Below, one piece after another: positions 53,539-62,258 of a DNA stretch of 64,000 nt. The translations under genes and the position numbers were made by a program. The notes below the pieces were generated by a model, which was given only the letters and a program-made list of their open reading frames with translations, was not told the origin of the DNA and made no database searches. The DNA is taken from assembly GCA_017538255.1 (NCBI GenBank), contig JAFYJD010000006.1, positions 1 to 64,000 on the forward strand, given 5' to 3'. The stretch is from Clostridia bacterium. GTDB taxonomy: Bacteria > Bacillota > Clostridia > Christensenellales > CAG-138. The stretch's first letter is position 1; every line of letters starts with the position of its first letter.

Positions 53539-53564
53539 AAAAGGACGGGAAACCCCGTCCTTTT
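53539..53564. terminator. terminator after the zinc-ribbon gene and the WYL regulator
   Basis: GGACGGG (53543-53549) pairs with CCCGTCC (53554-53560), with TTTT on the right and A-rich sequence on the left, so it works on both strands between convergent genes. Confidence 0.8.
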
Positions 53565-53586
53565 GTTCGTTTATTCGTTTTTTTGT

Positions 53587-54564
53587 TCACACTCCGTAGA
53601 GGTTGTTTTTTATAAGTGCGATCGCCTTTTCGCGGAGATCGGCGGGTTCGACGATCTCAACATCGTTTATGTACTGCATCGACCAGTAGAGCACGCCCTG
53701 CGGCGCGGACTTGAGTTTTGCAATGAAATGTCCGTCCGTGTCTGGAACTATATTCACTCCCGTGCCAAACTCGTCGATAACGCCGCCGATGACATCGTTT
53801 TTGCAGCGGAGTTTGATCTCGACGGGCTGACCCGCAAAGGCGTAGACGGTCTTTCTTGCGGAATTGATGTCGACCTTTGACGGCGCGACATCCACGGGCT
53901 TATCAAGGATGACGATCTCGTCCATAAGGTCGATCCTGTAATGGCTGATATCATCCTTGCCTTCCTTTATGCAGAGCAGATAATATCGTTGATTGTCGCA
54001 AACCATACTGTATGGGCTGACGACGTATTTTTCTTTGCGGCGCGGATGCAGCCGCTTGTCGAGCCCGTACTGCTGATAGACGAACGCGACCTTTTGGCGA
54101 CGGGCGATCGCCTCGTCAAGCGAGTCGATATTGAAGAACACCGAGCGATTGGGTGTTTTTTTGTCGGGATCGGCAGTAAAAAGATGCCTGTACTGGCGTT
54201 TTTGGTGGATGCTCAAACAGGACTGAAGTTTTTCTATAAGATAGCCGGTCTGTTTGTTCGGGATCGATTTTTGCGAATAGACGGCGTCCATCATAAGGCG
54301 TATCTCCGAAGGCTCGAAAAGGCGCGACATAAGATAGTAGCCCTGACTGCTCCTGTCGTATTGCGATATCTCGTAGCCGAGATTGCGCAGCGTATCTATC
54401 GAACTGTAAACGGTGCGCCTGTCGATGGTCATACCGTAATCCTCTTTGAAGCGCTCTATGATCTCGCTCATCATTATGATATGCTCCGGGTCCGAATACT
54501 TTTCGAGGATCTTATAGAGGCATACGGTATTTGCTTTGTCCGTCAGTTTGATTTCTTTTTGCAT
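53587..54564 (-). CDS. WYL-domain transcriptional regulator
   Basis: This 325-residue regulator has an N-terminal helix-turn-helix of the HTH_11 type (about 10-75; SEIIERFKEDYGMTIDRRTVYSSIDTLRNLGYEI) and a WYL domain (about 140-215; VVSPYSMVCDNQRYYLLCIKEGKDDISHYRIDLMDEI) that in other members binds nucleotides or ligands. A WCX-like C-terminal part follows. It could respond to DNA damage given radA next to it, but the link is by position only. Confidence 0.9.
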   Translation of the reverse strand: MQKEIKLTDKANTVCLYKILEKYSDPEHIIMMSEIIERFKEDYGMTIDRRTVYSSIDTLRNLGYEISQYDRSSQGYYLMSRLFEPSEIRLMMDAVYSQKSIPNKQTGYLIEKLQSCLSIHQKRQYRHLFTADPDKKTPNRSVFFNIDSLDEAIARRQKVAFVYQQYGLDKRLHPRRKEKYVVSPYSMVCDNQRYYLLCIKEGKDDISHYRIDLMDEIVILDKPVDVAPSKVDINSARKTVYAFAGQPVEIKLRCKNDVIGGVIDEFGTGVNIVPDTDGHFIAKLKSAPQGVLYWSMQYINDVEIVEPADLREKAIALIKNNLYGV

Positions 54565-54583
54565 CGTTCTGTGTCCTTTTTAT

Positions 54584-55930
54584 TTATTCTGCAAAAGCCA
54601 AAAAAGCATCCCGCAGGTATTTTACCTTTATAAGGTTGATATCCTTTATGCCGTCGAGCTTTGCGCCTTTGGGCACGATCGCGTTTTTGTAGCCGAGGCG
54701 CGCGCATTCCGCAACGCGGTTATAGATGCGGTCGACCGTGCGTATCTCGCCCGTCAGGCTGATCTCGCCTATCACGACCGTGCCGTTTGGCAGCGCGCGG
54801 TCGAACACCGAGCCCGCGACGGCGAGCGCGGTCGCAAGATCCGCTCCGCGGTCGTCGATCCTGATGCCGCCGACGGCGTTCGTGTAAACGTCCTTATCGC
54901 TTATGCGGAGCCCTCCGCGCCTTTCAAGCACGGCGATAAGCAGCATCAACCTGCTTGTGTCCATACCCGTTGAGACCCTGCGGGGGTTGGCAAACAGCGA
55001 AGGATTCAATAGCGACTGCACCTCAACGAGTATCGGTCGGTTGCCCTCCATTATGCAGGTAACGGCGCAGCCCGTGTCGTTGCCCCCCGTTACGAAGAGC
55101 GACGCGGTGTTTTCCACCTCGCACAGTCCTTCCTGGCGCATTTCGAAGATGCCGATCTCGTTTGTTGAGCCGAAGCGGTTTTTTACCGCGCGAAGCAGAC
55201 GGAGCGAATCGTGCCTGTCGCCCTCAAAATACAGCACGGTATCCACCATATGTTCGAGCATCCTCGGCCCTGCGAGCGAGCCTTCCTTGGTAACGTGTCC
55301 GACGATAAACACGGCGCAGGCGTAGTTTTTTGCAATGCGCGTAAGTACCGTGGTGGATTCGCGTATCTGCGTAACGCTGCCTGTGGCGTTGGAAAGTTCG
55401 ACATTGAGCATAGTTTGGATGGAGTCCACGATCAAAAAAGCGGGCTTCAGCCTTTCGACCTCATCCTCTATCGCTTCCACGCTGGTCTCGCTCATAACGA
55501 GCAGCCTGTCGTCCACCCCGCAGCGCGCGGCACGGAGTTTAAGTTGGGCTTTGGATTCCTCTCCCGAGATATAGATCGCGGTGCCCTTGTCGATCAGATT
55601 GCCCGCCATCTGCATCAAAAGCGTGCTTTTGCCGATGCCGGGATCGCCTCCGACAAGCACCGTTGAGCCGGCGACGATGCCGCCTCCGAGCACGCGGTCG
55701 AACTCCGATATGCCGGTTGATATGCGCTCTGTTTCCGAAAGATCGACGGAAGCGAGGCTTACGCTGCGCGAGCCGCCCACCGCCGAGCGATGCTGTTTGG
55801 ACGGGGCGACGGACTTGACCTCGACGAGCGTGTTCCACCCGCCGCAGCCGGGGCAGCAGCCGAGCCACTTGCCCGTTTCGTAGCCGCATTCGCCGCATAC
55901 AAACTTGGTTTTTTCTTTGTTTGAAGCCAT
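54584..55930 (-). CDS. radA: DNA repair protein RadA
   Basis: This 448-residue RadA/Sms is a RecA-like branch-migration ATPase. It has an N-terminal zinc finger CGECGYETGKWLGCCPGC, Walker A GGDPGIGKSTLLMQ, the RadA-specific KNRFGST motif, and a C-terminal Lon-like domain. It lies 4 bp after the beta-propeller-like gene and 19 bp before the WYL gene. Confidence 0.96.
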   Translation of the reverse strand: MASNKEKTKFVCGECGYETGKWLGCCPGCGGWNTLVEVKSVAPSKQHRSAVGGSRSVSLASVDLSETERISTGISEFDRVLGGGIVAGSTVLVGGDPGIGKSTLLMQMAGNLIDKGTAIYISGEESKAQLKLRAARCGVDDRLLVMSETSVEAIEDEVERLKPAFLIVDSIQTMLNVELSNATGSVTQIRESTTVLTRIAKNYACAVFIVGHVTKEGSLAGPRMLEHMVDTVLYFEGDRHDSLRLLRAVKNRFGSTNEIGIFEMRQEGLCEVENTASLFVTGGNDTGCAVTCIMEGNRPILVEVQSLLNPSLFANPRRVSTGMDTSRLMLLIAVLERRGGLRISDKDVYTNAVGGIRIDDRGADLATALAVAGSVFDRALPNGTVVIGEISLTGEIRTVDRIYNRVAECARLGYKNAIVPKGAKLDGIKDINLIKVKYLRDAFLAFAE

Positions 55931-55934
55931 GATC

Positions 55935-57176
55935 TTACATCGGCGGGATAACGAATTTTATGATATCCCTCTCCCTTGAGGTAACGTCCATCCACATAAC
56001 TACGCCGTTTGACGTGCCTAGGAACTGCGCCTTTTGCCAACTCGGGTTGACGCGATAACTCTCGCCCGTTGCGAACACGTAGACGTAGACGGCCTCGTCC
56101 ATACCGTAGGCAACGAACTTATCGGAAAGTCCAAACTCGGCAACGTTTTCCGCGATCACCGACGCGGGGTTCACGCCGTCGGAGAACATCAGTCTTGCGC
56201 CCGGCGCGTGGTGGGAGTCGATCCAAACGTACACGCTTCCGTTGAACTCGGGATCGTGCACATAACTGCCCGGATTAAAACTCGTCATCTCCGCCGTTTC
56301 AATATCTATCGTGCAGATCGACGAATTATTGTCCGCCGCACCGCCTTCATCCGCCCAAACGAGTTTGCCGCCGCCAAAATCGGGGATGCTCGTTCCGTAA
56401 CTGCGGCGATCGAAATACTGCACGACCGTGGTCTCCTGCGTTTTTAGATCGCAGACAAATAGTTTATCCCTGTCGCTGCCCGTGCGTTCAATCCAAGTTA
56501 TATAGTTTTCGTAGAGTTTGATCTCGGGTTGACCGATATAGACGGCCTTGATCGTGATTGGCGATATCGGCTGCTTTGTAAGATCTACCATACGTATAAA
56601 GCCGCCGCCGATCGTATTGTTTGCGTCGAAATAAACTAGGTACCTGTCGTTGAAAACGGGTGAAAGCAGATGATCGTTGACGGGCTCTATCATAACTTCG
56701 CTCACTTCAGCGGTCATAATATCGTAGATTATCAGTTTGCCAAGGCGCACCTTGCCGTCCGCGAGTTTGCCGGCCGAACAGATTATCTTGCCGTTATGGC
56801 AGTATGGATCGCCAAGGTAGCCATAGTTCATCTCGGACGGAAAAACAAGTTCTTTTTCAGCATTTTCCGCATCGAACGCCGCCATGGGATGCGGCGTCGG
56901 CACGGGTGTGGGTCCCGCGTCCGGCGCGGTGCTTGTATGCGGATCCGGCGCGGCGGTCTCGGTCTTTGCGTCGCGCACGACCAAAGGTTTTATCGGAGTG
57001 TCGATCTTGAACAAAAACTGAAGCGCGAGCATAACCGCAAACGCCGTCAGCGTGAGCGCCGCAAGTGAGCCCAAAACGGCGCCGATTAGTTTGAGTATCG
57101 GTCCCGCATTGCCCTTATTGAAGCCCGACGCATTACGCCGTCTTCTTGCCGATCGTCTGTCAAAGCGTTTTTTCAT
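55935..57176 (-). CDS. membrane-anchored beta-propeller-like protein, possibly leaderless mRNA
   Basis: This 413-residue protein has an arginine/lysine-rich cytoplasmic tail, one membrane helix (about 30-55; GAVLGSLAALTLTAFAVMLAL), a Pro/Thr/Ala linker, and a roughly 300-residue extracytoplasmic region made of repeating beta segments such as GKLIIYDIMTAEVSEV, DRYLVYFDANNT and SSICTIDIETAEM, typical of TolB/WD-like propellers. Family not named. The ATG at 57176 lies only six bases after a TATAAT that ends at 57183, so the transcript would begin at the start codon. There is no ribosome binding site. It is followed by radA at 4 bp. Confidence 0.78.
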   Translation of the reverse strand: MKKRFDRRSARRRRNASGFNKGNAGPILKLIGAVLGSLAALTLTAFAVMLALQFLFKIDTPIKPLVVRDAKTETAAPDPHTSTAPDAGPTPVPTPHPMAAFDAENAEKELVFPSEMNYGYLGDPYCHNGKIICSAGKLADGKVRLGKLIIYDIMTAEVSEVMIEPVNDHLLSPVFNDRYLVYFDANNTIGGGFIRMVDLTKQPISPITIKAVYIGQPEIKLYENYITWIERTGSDRDKLFVCDLKTQETTVVQYFDRRSYGTSIPDFGGGKLVWADEGGAADNNSSICTIDIETAEMTSFNPGSYVHDPEFNGSVYVWIDSHHAPGARLMFSDGVNPASVIAENVAEFGLSDKFVAYGMDEAVYVYVFATGESYRVNPSWQKAQFLGTSNGVVMWMDVTSRERDIIKFVIPPM

Positions 57177-57182
57177 ACGCAC

Positions 57183-57211
57183 ATTATAACATATTCCGCG
57201 GTATTTGTCAT
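57183..57211 (-). promoter_or_regulatory. promoter that would give a leaderless mRNA
   Basis: On the minus strand ATGACA (57211-57206), 17 bp and TATAAT (57188-57183). Only six bases separate the -10 from the ATG at 57176. Confidence 0.55.
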
Positions 57212-57234
57212 CACTATGTGCAAAAAAATGACGG

Positions 57235-57957
57235 TTATTGCGTTTCTATAAAGCTAATTATGCGCTCTGCGGACGAAAAGGTTTTGAGTTTGAACACGTT
57301 TTTTTCTTTACTCACGAGCGAAAGCACCGCCTCGCCCCCGTCCAAGCGCACGGTTTTTGTGCGTACTGCACCGAACGTATCCGTATCGATTTTTACGACG
57401 CATCTGGCGTTTTTTATTCTTATCCTGTTCATAGAGCCCCCAAGCCCCTCCCCCGTCATCTTCAAAAAGGCTTCCTTTACCGTCCAGACGGTTATAAGAT
57501 GCCTGTCCTTGTTTGCGGCGGCCTCAAATGCTATGAACTCCTCGTTGCACATTATTCTTCTTGCGATGCGCTCATCCGTTTTTCTGACGCGCTCTATGTC
57601 TATACCGGCGGTGGCGGTCGAAACAAATGCCGCCGCCGCGCCCGGTGTATGCGATATGCCTATGAACGCGCCGTCCACCGTCGGTTTTCCGTTTTTGTCA
57701 TAGGCGTAGTTGAACAGCGTGCCTATATCGCTCGGGCGGTTGCAGCCTATGATTTTTGCCTTCATTGCCGCCTTTACCGCGGCGATATACGCAAGTTCCG
57801 CTGCGGCTGACTGTTTTTTTGCCTCGGGATCGGTTATCGACGCGAGTTTTTCCCTCCGCAAAGGCGAATACAACCGCAAATAGGCTTCGGTATCGAAGTT
57901 TTGATCGTATTTAAATATGCAGATAACGGTCTTGTTTTTCATTTGTTTACCGTTCAT
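57235..57957 (-). CDS. Sfp-type 4'-phosphopantetheinyl transferase
   Basis: This 240-residue enzyme transfers phosphopantetheine to carrier proteins. The Mg2+/CoA motifs are GIDIERVRKTDERI and WTVKEAFLKMTGEGL, the two marks of the Sfp/AcpT branch. I use the ATG at 57957. An ATG 15 bases downstream (57942) is equally possible, and a much longer frame upstream is basic and unlike the family. No polyketide or peptide synthetase is in the window, so its carrier protein is unknown and it may modify the fatty-acid ACP. Confidence 0.88.
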   Translation of the reverse strand: MNGKQMKNKTVICIFKYDQNFDTEAYLRLYSPLRREKLASITDPEAKKQSAAAELAYIAAVKAAMKAKIIGCNRPSDIGTLFNYAYDKNGKPTVDGAFIGISHTPGAAAAFVSTATAGIDIERVRKTDERIARRIMCNEEFIAFEAAANKDRHLITVWTVKEAFLKMTGEGLGGSMNRIRIKNARCVVKIDTDTFGAVRTKTVRLDGGEAVLSLVSKEKNVFKLKTFSSAERIISFIETQ

Positions 57958-58118
57958 ACGCTTTTTTCTCACCCGCGTAGCGCGCTTTCTTCTCAGGTCG
58001 CGCTGACTGAGTTTACACAGCGACAGCCGATCCTCGTAGCGGAGTATAGCATTTTTTTGATTTTTTCGCAATATTTGATGTGTGAAAGGTCAACTGCGGT
58101 TATTTTTTTGTCAATGGG

Positions 58119-58147
58119 TTGACATTAGCGGCGAAGCGTGTTATATT
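58119..58147 (+). promoter_or_regulatory. strong promoter of the ABC-YtrA operon
   Basis: TTGACA (58119-58124), a 17 bp spacer and TATATT (58142-58147). The -10 lies inside the long palindrome described next. Confidence 0.75.
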
Positions 58148-58171
58148 GTGTATATCCAATATGCACAATAT
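58143..58171. promoter_or_regulatory. 29 bp palindromic operator over the ABC operon promoter
   Basis: Two 13-base arms (58143-58155 and 58159-58171) around a CCA centre pair at 12 of 13 positions. The half-site reads ATATTGTG(T/C)ATAT. It covers the -10 and the transcription start. The likely binder is the YtrA-type GntR protein encoded third in the same operon (inference). Confidence 0.7.
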
Positions 58172-58189
58172 CGAAAAAGGAGCAATACT

Positions 58190-59059
58190 ATGAGTGCAGT
58201 CATTGAGGCAAGAAATCTCAACAAAACCTTTCCGAGCGGTTTTAGGCTCAAAGACGTCAGTTTGAGCGTTAAACGCGGCTATATCACCGGTTTTATCGGG
58301 CGCAACGGCGCCGGCAAGACCACGACATTTAAACTCATCCTCGGTCTTTCCGCTCCGGAATCCGGCGAGGTTATGCTGTTTGATAAGCGGATGCCCGATC
58401 ACGAATCCGAATGCAAGCAGGATATCGGCGTTGTATTCGGCGCGTTCGGCTATTACGAAACAAAGCGGCTAAAGACCGTCACAAAGGCCTACAAGCGTTT
58501 TTACACGAACTGGGACGACGAAAAATACGCCGAATACCTGAAGCGATTCGACCTTGACGAGCAAAAGCGCGTTAAGGAACTTTCGGCGGGTATGAAGGTC
58601 AAATACTCGCTCGCGCTCGCGCTTTCGCACGGCGCTAAACTGTTGATACTGGACGAGCCCACAAGCGGACTTGACCCCGTTTCACGCGACGAGATAATGG
58701 ATATGTTCCGCGATTTTGTTTCGGACGGCGAAAGGAGCATCCTGTTCTCGACGCACATCACTTCCGATCTTGACAAATGCGCGGATCACATCGTCTATAT
58801 AAAGGACGGCGAGATCGTGATGAGCGGCGACCGCGAGGAGATAATGGGCAGTTTTCTGCTCGTTCAGGGCGGGCTCGACGCGCTTAGCGGAAACAGGGCG
58901 CTTTCGGAATCGCTGATCGGCGTCAAAGAAACGCCGTTCGGATTCTCCGGGCTTATCCGCGCCGAGGACGCGCATATCGCCGACGGGCTGCAAACCGCCA
59001 AGGCCGATATCGAGTCGATCATGATCTATACCGAAAAATACGAGCATCACGAGAGCTGA
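58190..59059 (+). CDS. ABC transporter ATPase of a YtrA-controlled exporter
   Basis: This 289-residue ATPase of the drug/antibiotic-export type has Walker A GRNGAGKTTTFKL, signature LSAGMKVKYSLALALS (a variant of LSGGQ), Walker B LLILDEPTSGLDP and switch histidine in FSTHITSDLD. It begins with the ATG at 58190 after AAAAAGGAG. It is the first gene of an ATPase-permease-regulator operon, the usual set for YtrA-type bacteriocin or cell-wall antibiotic response systems. Confidence 0.93.
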   Translation: MSAVIEARNLNKTFPSGFRLKDVSLSVKRGYITGFIGRNGAGKTTTFKLILGLSAPESGEVMLFDKRMPDHESECKQDIGVVFGAFGYYETKRLKTVTKAYKRFYTNWDDEKYAEYLKRFDLDEQKRVKELSAGMKVKYSLALALSHGAKLLILDEPTSGLDPVSRDEIMDMFRDFVSDGERSILFSTHITSDLDKCADHIVYIKDGEIVMSGDREEIMGSFLLVQGGLDALSGNRALSESLIGVKETPFGFSGLIRAEDAHIADGLQTAKADIESIMIYTEKYEHHES

Positions 59060-59071
59060 AAGGAGAATAAA

Positions 59072-59749
59072 ATGTCTGTAAGGAACATCAAAAACCTTGT
59101 TTTGAAAGACCTGAGCCTTTTGACCGGCCCCGTCGTTATCATTTTCTACATAATTCCCGCGCTTATGCTGTTCATCCCCGCCTATCCGCGGCCGGCGACG
59201 ATGTTCTATCTGCTTGTTTCCATTATGAATATGTTCTCGTTTGATCTTATGGGCAAGGATCACGAGTTCAGCGGACTTCTTCCTGTCAAAAAGAAGGAAT
59301 CGGTCTTGGCGCGGCTTGCGGCGATGATGCTGCTTCAAATACTGCTGCTCGTATTCACAGCGCCTTTTGCGATCTTATCCAACTATCTGCTTGACAGATG
59401 GGACGCCGCCAATAATCCTGCAGGCATGAATACGAACATCGTATCCTATGCGATCATCCTCGTATTTTACGGCATATTCAATCTTATTGTGCTGCCGGGC
59501 GCATACAAAAAGCAGTTCAAGGTCAGCCTGAGAAGCATAATCGGTCTGTTCGTCTTCATAGTCGGCGCAACGATAACCGAAAACCTTATTTGCAGGCCGA
59601 GCGGCGGAATCCTGTTCTTGAACGGCACGAGCGGACACGATCTTCTTTTGCAGACGCCGATACTCATCGGCGCGCTTATACTGTACTGTGTCATAAACTG
59701 CATAGCGTATATCCGCGCGAGAAACAACTATAAAAAAACCGATATATAA
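59072..59749 (+). CDS. ABC-2 type transporter permease
   Basis: This 225-residue polytopic protein with about six helices (for example VIIFYIIPALMLFIPAY, MLLQILLLVFTAPFAIL, AIILVFYGIFNLIVLP) is the membrane partner of the ATPase. The hydrophilic KDHEFSGLLPVKKKESVLARL loop is typical of small ABC-2 permeases. The substrate cannot be told. It follows the ATPase by 12 bp, with GGAG before the start. Confidence 0.88.
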   Translation: MSVRNIKNLVLKDLSLLTGPVVIIFYIIPALMLFIPAYPRPATMFYLLVSIMNMFSFDLMGKDHEFSGLLPVKKKESVLARLAAMMLLQILLLVFTAPFAILSNYLLDRWDAANNPAGMNTNIVSYAIILVFYGIFNLIVLPGAYKKQFKVSLRSIIGLFVFIVGATITENLICRPSGGILFLNGTSGHDLLLQTPILIGALILYCVINCIAYIRARNNYKKTDI

Positions 59750-59773
59750 AGTGCGCCTTTCCGAAATAGACCT

Positions 59774-60151
59774 ATGGATATTCAACTGTCTATATTGAAT
59801 ACATCCGACAAACCCATCTATCGTCAACTCTACGATCAGATAGCGTTTTCGATAGTCGTCGGAAAACTGAGGGGCGGGTACTGCCTGCCCCCGATCCGTT
59901 CTGTCGCGTCCGCGCTCGGCATCAGCGTTATATCTATCAAGCGCGCCTGGGACGACCTCGAAAAGGACGGATTCATCACCACTATGGTCGGGCGCGGCTG
60001 CTTTGTTTCCGACCTGACGGACGAAGAAAGGCGGCAAAGGCGAAACGCGCTCGCGCTTGACGAGCTGCGGGAGAGTTTTGCTTCGCTCAAACAACTTGAA
60101 CTTACAAAGGATGAACTTATTTCTCTGATACGCGAGAATTACCCGCTTTAA
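59774..60151 (+). CDS. GntR-family regulator, YtrA subfamily
   Basis: This 125-residue one-domain GntR protein has a winged helix with KPIYRQLYDQIAFSIVVGKLRGGYCLPPIRSVASALGISVISIKRAWDDL, then a short C-terminal dimerisation helix pair. The lack of a large effector domain is the YtrA-type mark. It is the third gene of the ABC operon, which fits auto-control through the 58143-58171 palindrome. No clear RBS is seen before the ATG. Confidence 0.92.
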   Translation: MDIQLSILNTSDKPIYRQLYDQIAFSIVVGKLRGGYCLPPIRSVASALGISVISIKRAWDDLEKDGFITTMVGRGCFVSDLTDEERRQRRNALALDELRESFASLKQLELTKDELISLIRENYPL

Positions 60152-60173
60152 GTTGTTTGACCCCTCTCCGTTC

Positions 60174-60202
60174 TTGAAAAGCACATATAAAAGTAGTATA
60201 AT
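60174..60202 (+). promoter_or_regulatory. SigA-type promoter of the UPF0340-ktrBA operon
   Basis: TTGAAA (60174-60179), 17 bp and TATAAT (60197-60202). The leader of about 65 bases is too short for a known c-di-AMP riboswitch. Confidence 0.7.
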
Positions 60203-60272
60203 TATGCTGCGGATGCGGAACACGGTTTTGCTTTCCGCGGCATTTTTGAGTTTTCTTTATCGGAGGCTTATT

Positions 60273-60854
60273 ATGGAACAGAATCGCGGCGCATTGACGA
60301 TAGATACCATCAAGGCGGAAGTGAACGCCGTTATGAACGAATTGTTTGAGAACTGCTCGGAGGGGCATTATGCGCTGCGCCCCGGCGACATCCTCGTCAT
60401 CGGCTGCAGCACGAGCCGCGTTATGGGCTATCATATGGGGCAGCACTCGACCGAGGACGTGGCAAAAACCATTATGGACGCCGTTCTGCCGCAGGTGAAC
60501 GCGCGCGGACTGTATCTTGCCTGCCAGTGCTGCGAGCACCTGAACAGGGCACTTGTTGTTGAGCGCGAATGTATGGAAAAATACGACCTTACCGAGGTTT
60601 CCGTAAAACCCCAACTGCACGCGGGCGGCGCGTGGAGCGTGCAGGCTACGCAGCGGTTTGACGATCCCGTCGTCGTGGAGGATATCCGCGCCCGCGCCCG
60701 TGCCGGCATCGATATCGGCGGCGTTTTCATCGGGATGCATCTTCGTCCCGTCGTCGTTCCGATCCATAACGAGAACACCGCGATCGGCTGCGCCAACATC
60801 ACGATGGCACGCACCCGCCCCAAACTCATCGGCGGCGAGCGCGCGAAGTATTGA
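60273..60854 (+). CDS. UPF0340/TIGR01440 family protein (YwlG-like)
   Basis: This 193-residue YwlG-like protein has ILVIGCSTSRVMGYHMG near residue 40, CQCCEHLNRALVVERE in the middle, and the closing IGGVFIGMHLRPVVVPI. No activity is established. The start is the ATG at 60273, eight bases after CGGAGG; the frame upstream is open but lacks this family's residues. KtrB begins 5 bp after its stop. Confidence 0.9.
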   Translation: MEQNRGALTIDTIKAEVNAVMNELFENCSEGHYALRPGDILVIGCSTSRVMGYHMGQHSTEDVAKTIMDAVLPQVNARGLYLACQCCEHLNRALVVERECMEKYDLTEVSVKPQLHAGGAWSVQATQRFDDPVVVEDIRARARAGIDIGGVFIGMHLRPVVVPIHNENTAIGCANITMARTRPKLIGGERAKY

Positions 60855-60858
60855 TGAT

Positions 60859-62238
60859 ATGGACGAAAAAGGCGCCGTAACAACCTTGAAGGACGGCAAG
60901 CGAGCCGCAAAGCCGAGACTGACGCGAACTCAGATCATTTCGCTCGGCTTTTTTATTGTTATAACGCTGGGTACGCTATTGCTTATGCTCCCCGTTTCGT
61001 CCGCGAGCGGAGATGCGACGCCGTTTCTTGATTCGCTCTTTACCGCGACGAGCGCGACCTGCGTAACGGGGCTCGTAACGGTCGATACCGCGACGCACTG
61101 GTCGCTGTTCGGCAAATGCGTCATACTCATTATGATCCAACTCGGCGGTCTGGGGTTTATGACCATCGCCACGTTCTTCTTCATCATCGTCAATAAGCGC
61201 ATCGGGCTTAGGAACCGCGAACTTTTGAGCGAGAGCATCAGCACGCTCGAACTCGGCGGCATACTTAAACTCGCAAAGCGCATCATTGCGGTGACGGCGG
61301 CTGCCGAGATAACGGGCGCCGTGCTGCTTGCGCTCCGCTTCTGCCCTCAGTTCGGGCTCAAGCGGGGAATATTTATGAGCGTATTCCATTCCGTTTCCGC
61401 GTTTTGCAACGCGGGCTTCGACCTGTTGGGCGGGATTGAAAAATTCGGCTCTTTTGTGCCGTACTCCGCTGATGCGCTCGTGAATATCACGCTTATGCTT
61501 CTGATAGTCATAGGCGGTCTCGGTTTCCTCGTTTGGGACGATATGCTGCGTCACGGCGTTCGCATAAAAAAATACCGTCTGCACAGCAAGATAGTTTTGA
61601 CGGCGACCGGCGTACTGCTTCTGTTCGGCGCTGTAGTTCTGTTCTTTACCGAAAAGCACGCCGCCTGCGCCGGGATGGGAATCGGTGAAAGGATTATGAC
61701 GGCGCTGTTCGGCTCCGTTACGGCGCGCACGGCGGGCTTCAACACTATCGATATCGCCGCGATGAGCGACGGTGGAAAACTGACGACGATAATGCTGATG
61801 TTCGTCGGCGGCTCCCCCGGCTCCACAGCGGGCGGTATCAAAACAACGACCGTTTTTACGCTTTTGATATTCACATTCAGTTATATACGCGGCAACAGGA
61901 GTTTCGGTCTATACGGCAGACGGCTCGAGGACGGCGCGCTCGACAGGGCTGCGACCGTGTTCTTTACAAATCTCCTGCTTATGCTCACGGCAACGCTTAT
62001 CATAGTTTCATTCGATTCGCTTCCGCTTGTCGATACGCTGTTTGAAACGACTTCCGCCGTTGCGACCGTCGGTATGAGCACGGGCATCACCCGTGAACTG
62101 TCGAGTGCATCGCGCGTTGTGATAATACTGCTTATGTTCCTCGGGCGTGTCGGCAGTTTGAGTTTTGCGGGTGCACTTGCCGAAAGGCGCGAGCCGCCGC
62201 GGATCGTTGACCCAGTTGAAAAGATAATCATAGGCTGA
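60859..62238 (+). CDS. ktrB: KtrB/TrkH-type potassium uptake channel subunit
   Basis: This 459-residue K+ transporter has four MPM repeats. The selectivity-filter regions are SATCVTGL, SAFCNAGFD, TARTAGFNT and SAVATVGMSTG, each with the conserved glycine. Short N- and C-termini are typical of KtrB. The start is the ATG at 60859. Partner ktrA follows 20 bp on. Confidence 0.95.
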   Translation: MDEKGAVTTLKDGKRAAKPRLTRTQIISLGFFIVITLGTLLLMLPVSSASGDATPFLDSLFTATSATCVTGLVTVDTATHWSLFGKCVILIMIQLGGLGFMTIATFFFIIVNKRIGLRNRELLSESISTLELGGILKLAKRIIAVTAAAEITGAVLLALRFCPQFGLKRGIFMSVFHSVSAFCNAGFDLLGGIEKFGSFVPYSADALVNITLMLLIVIGGLGFLVWDDMLRHGVRIKKYRLHSKIVLTATGVLLLFGAVVLFFTEKHAACAGMGIGERIMTALFGSVTARTAGFNTIDIAAMSDGGKLTTIMLMFVGGSPGSTAGGIKTTTVFTLLIFTFSYIRGNRSFGLYGRRLEDGALDRAATVFFTNLLLMLTATLIIVSFDSLPLVDTLFETTSAVATVGMSTGITRELSSASRVVIILLMFLGRVGSLSFAGALAERREPPRIVDPVEKIIIG

Positions 62239-62258
62239 AAATGCCGTTGGAGGTAAAT

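Noticed and set aside
60203..60272. c-di-AMP riboswitch ahead of ktrBA
   Set aside because: The leader is about 70 bases, too short for the ydaO-type riboswitch, and no matching stems were seen.
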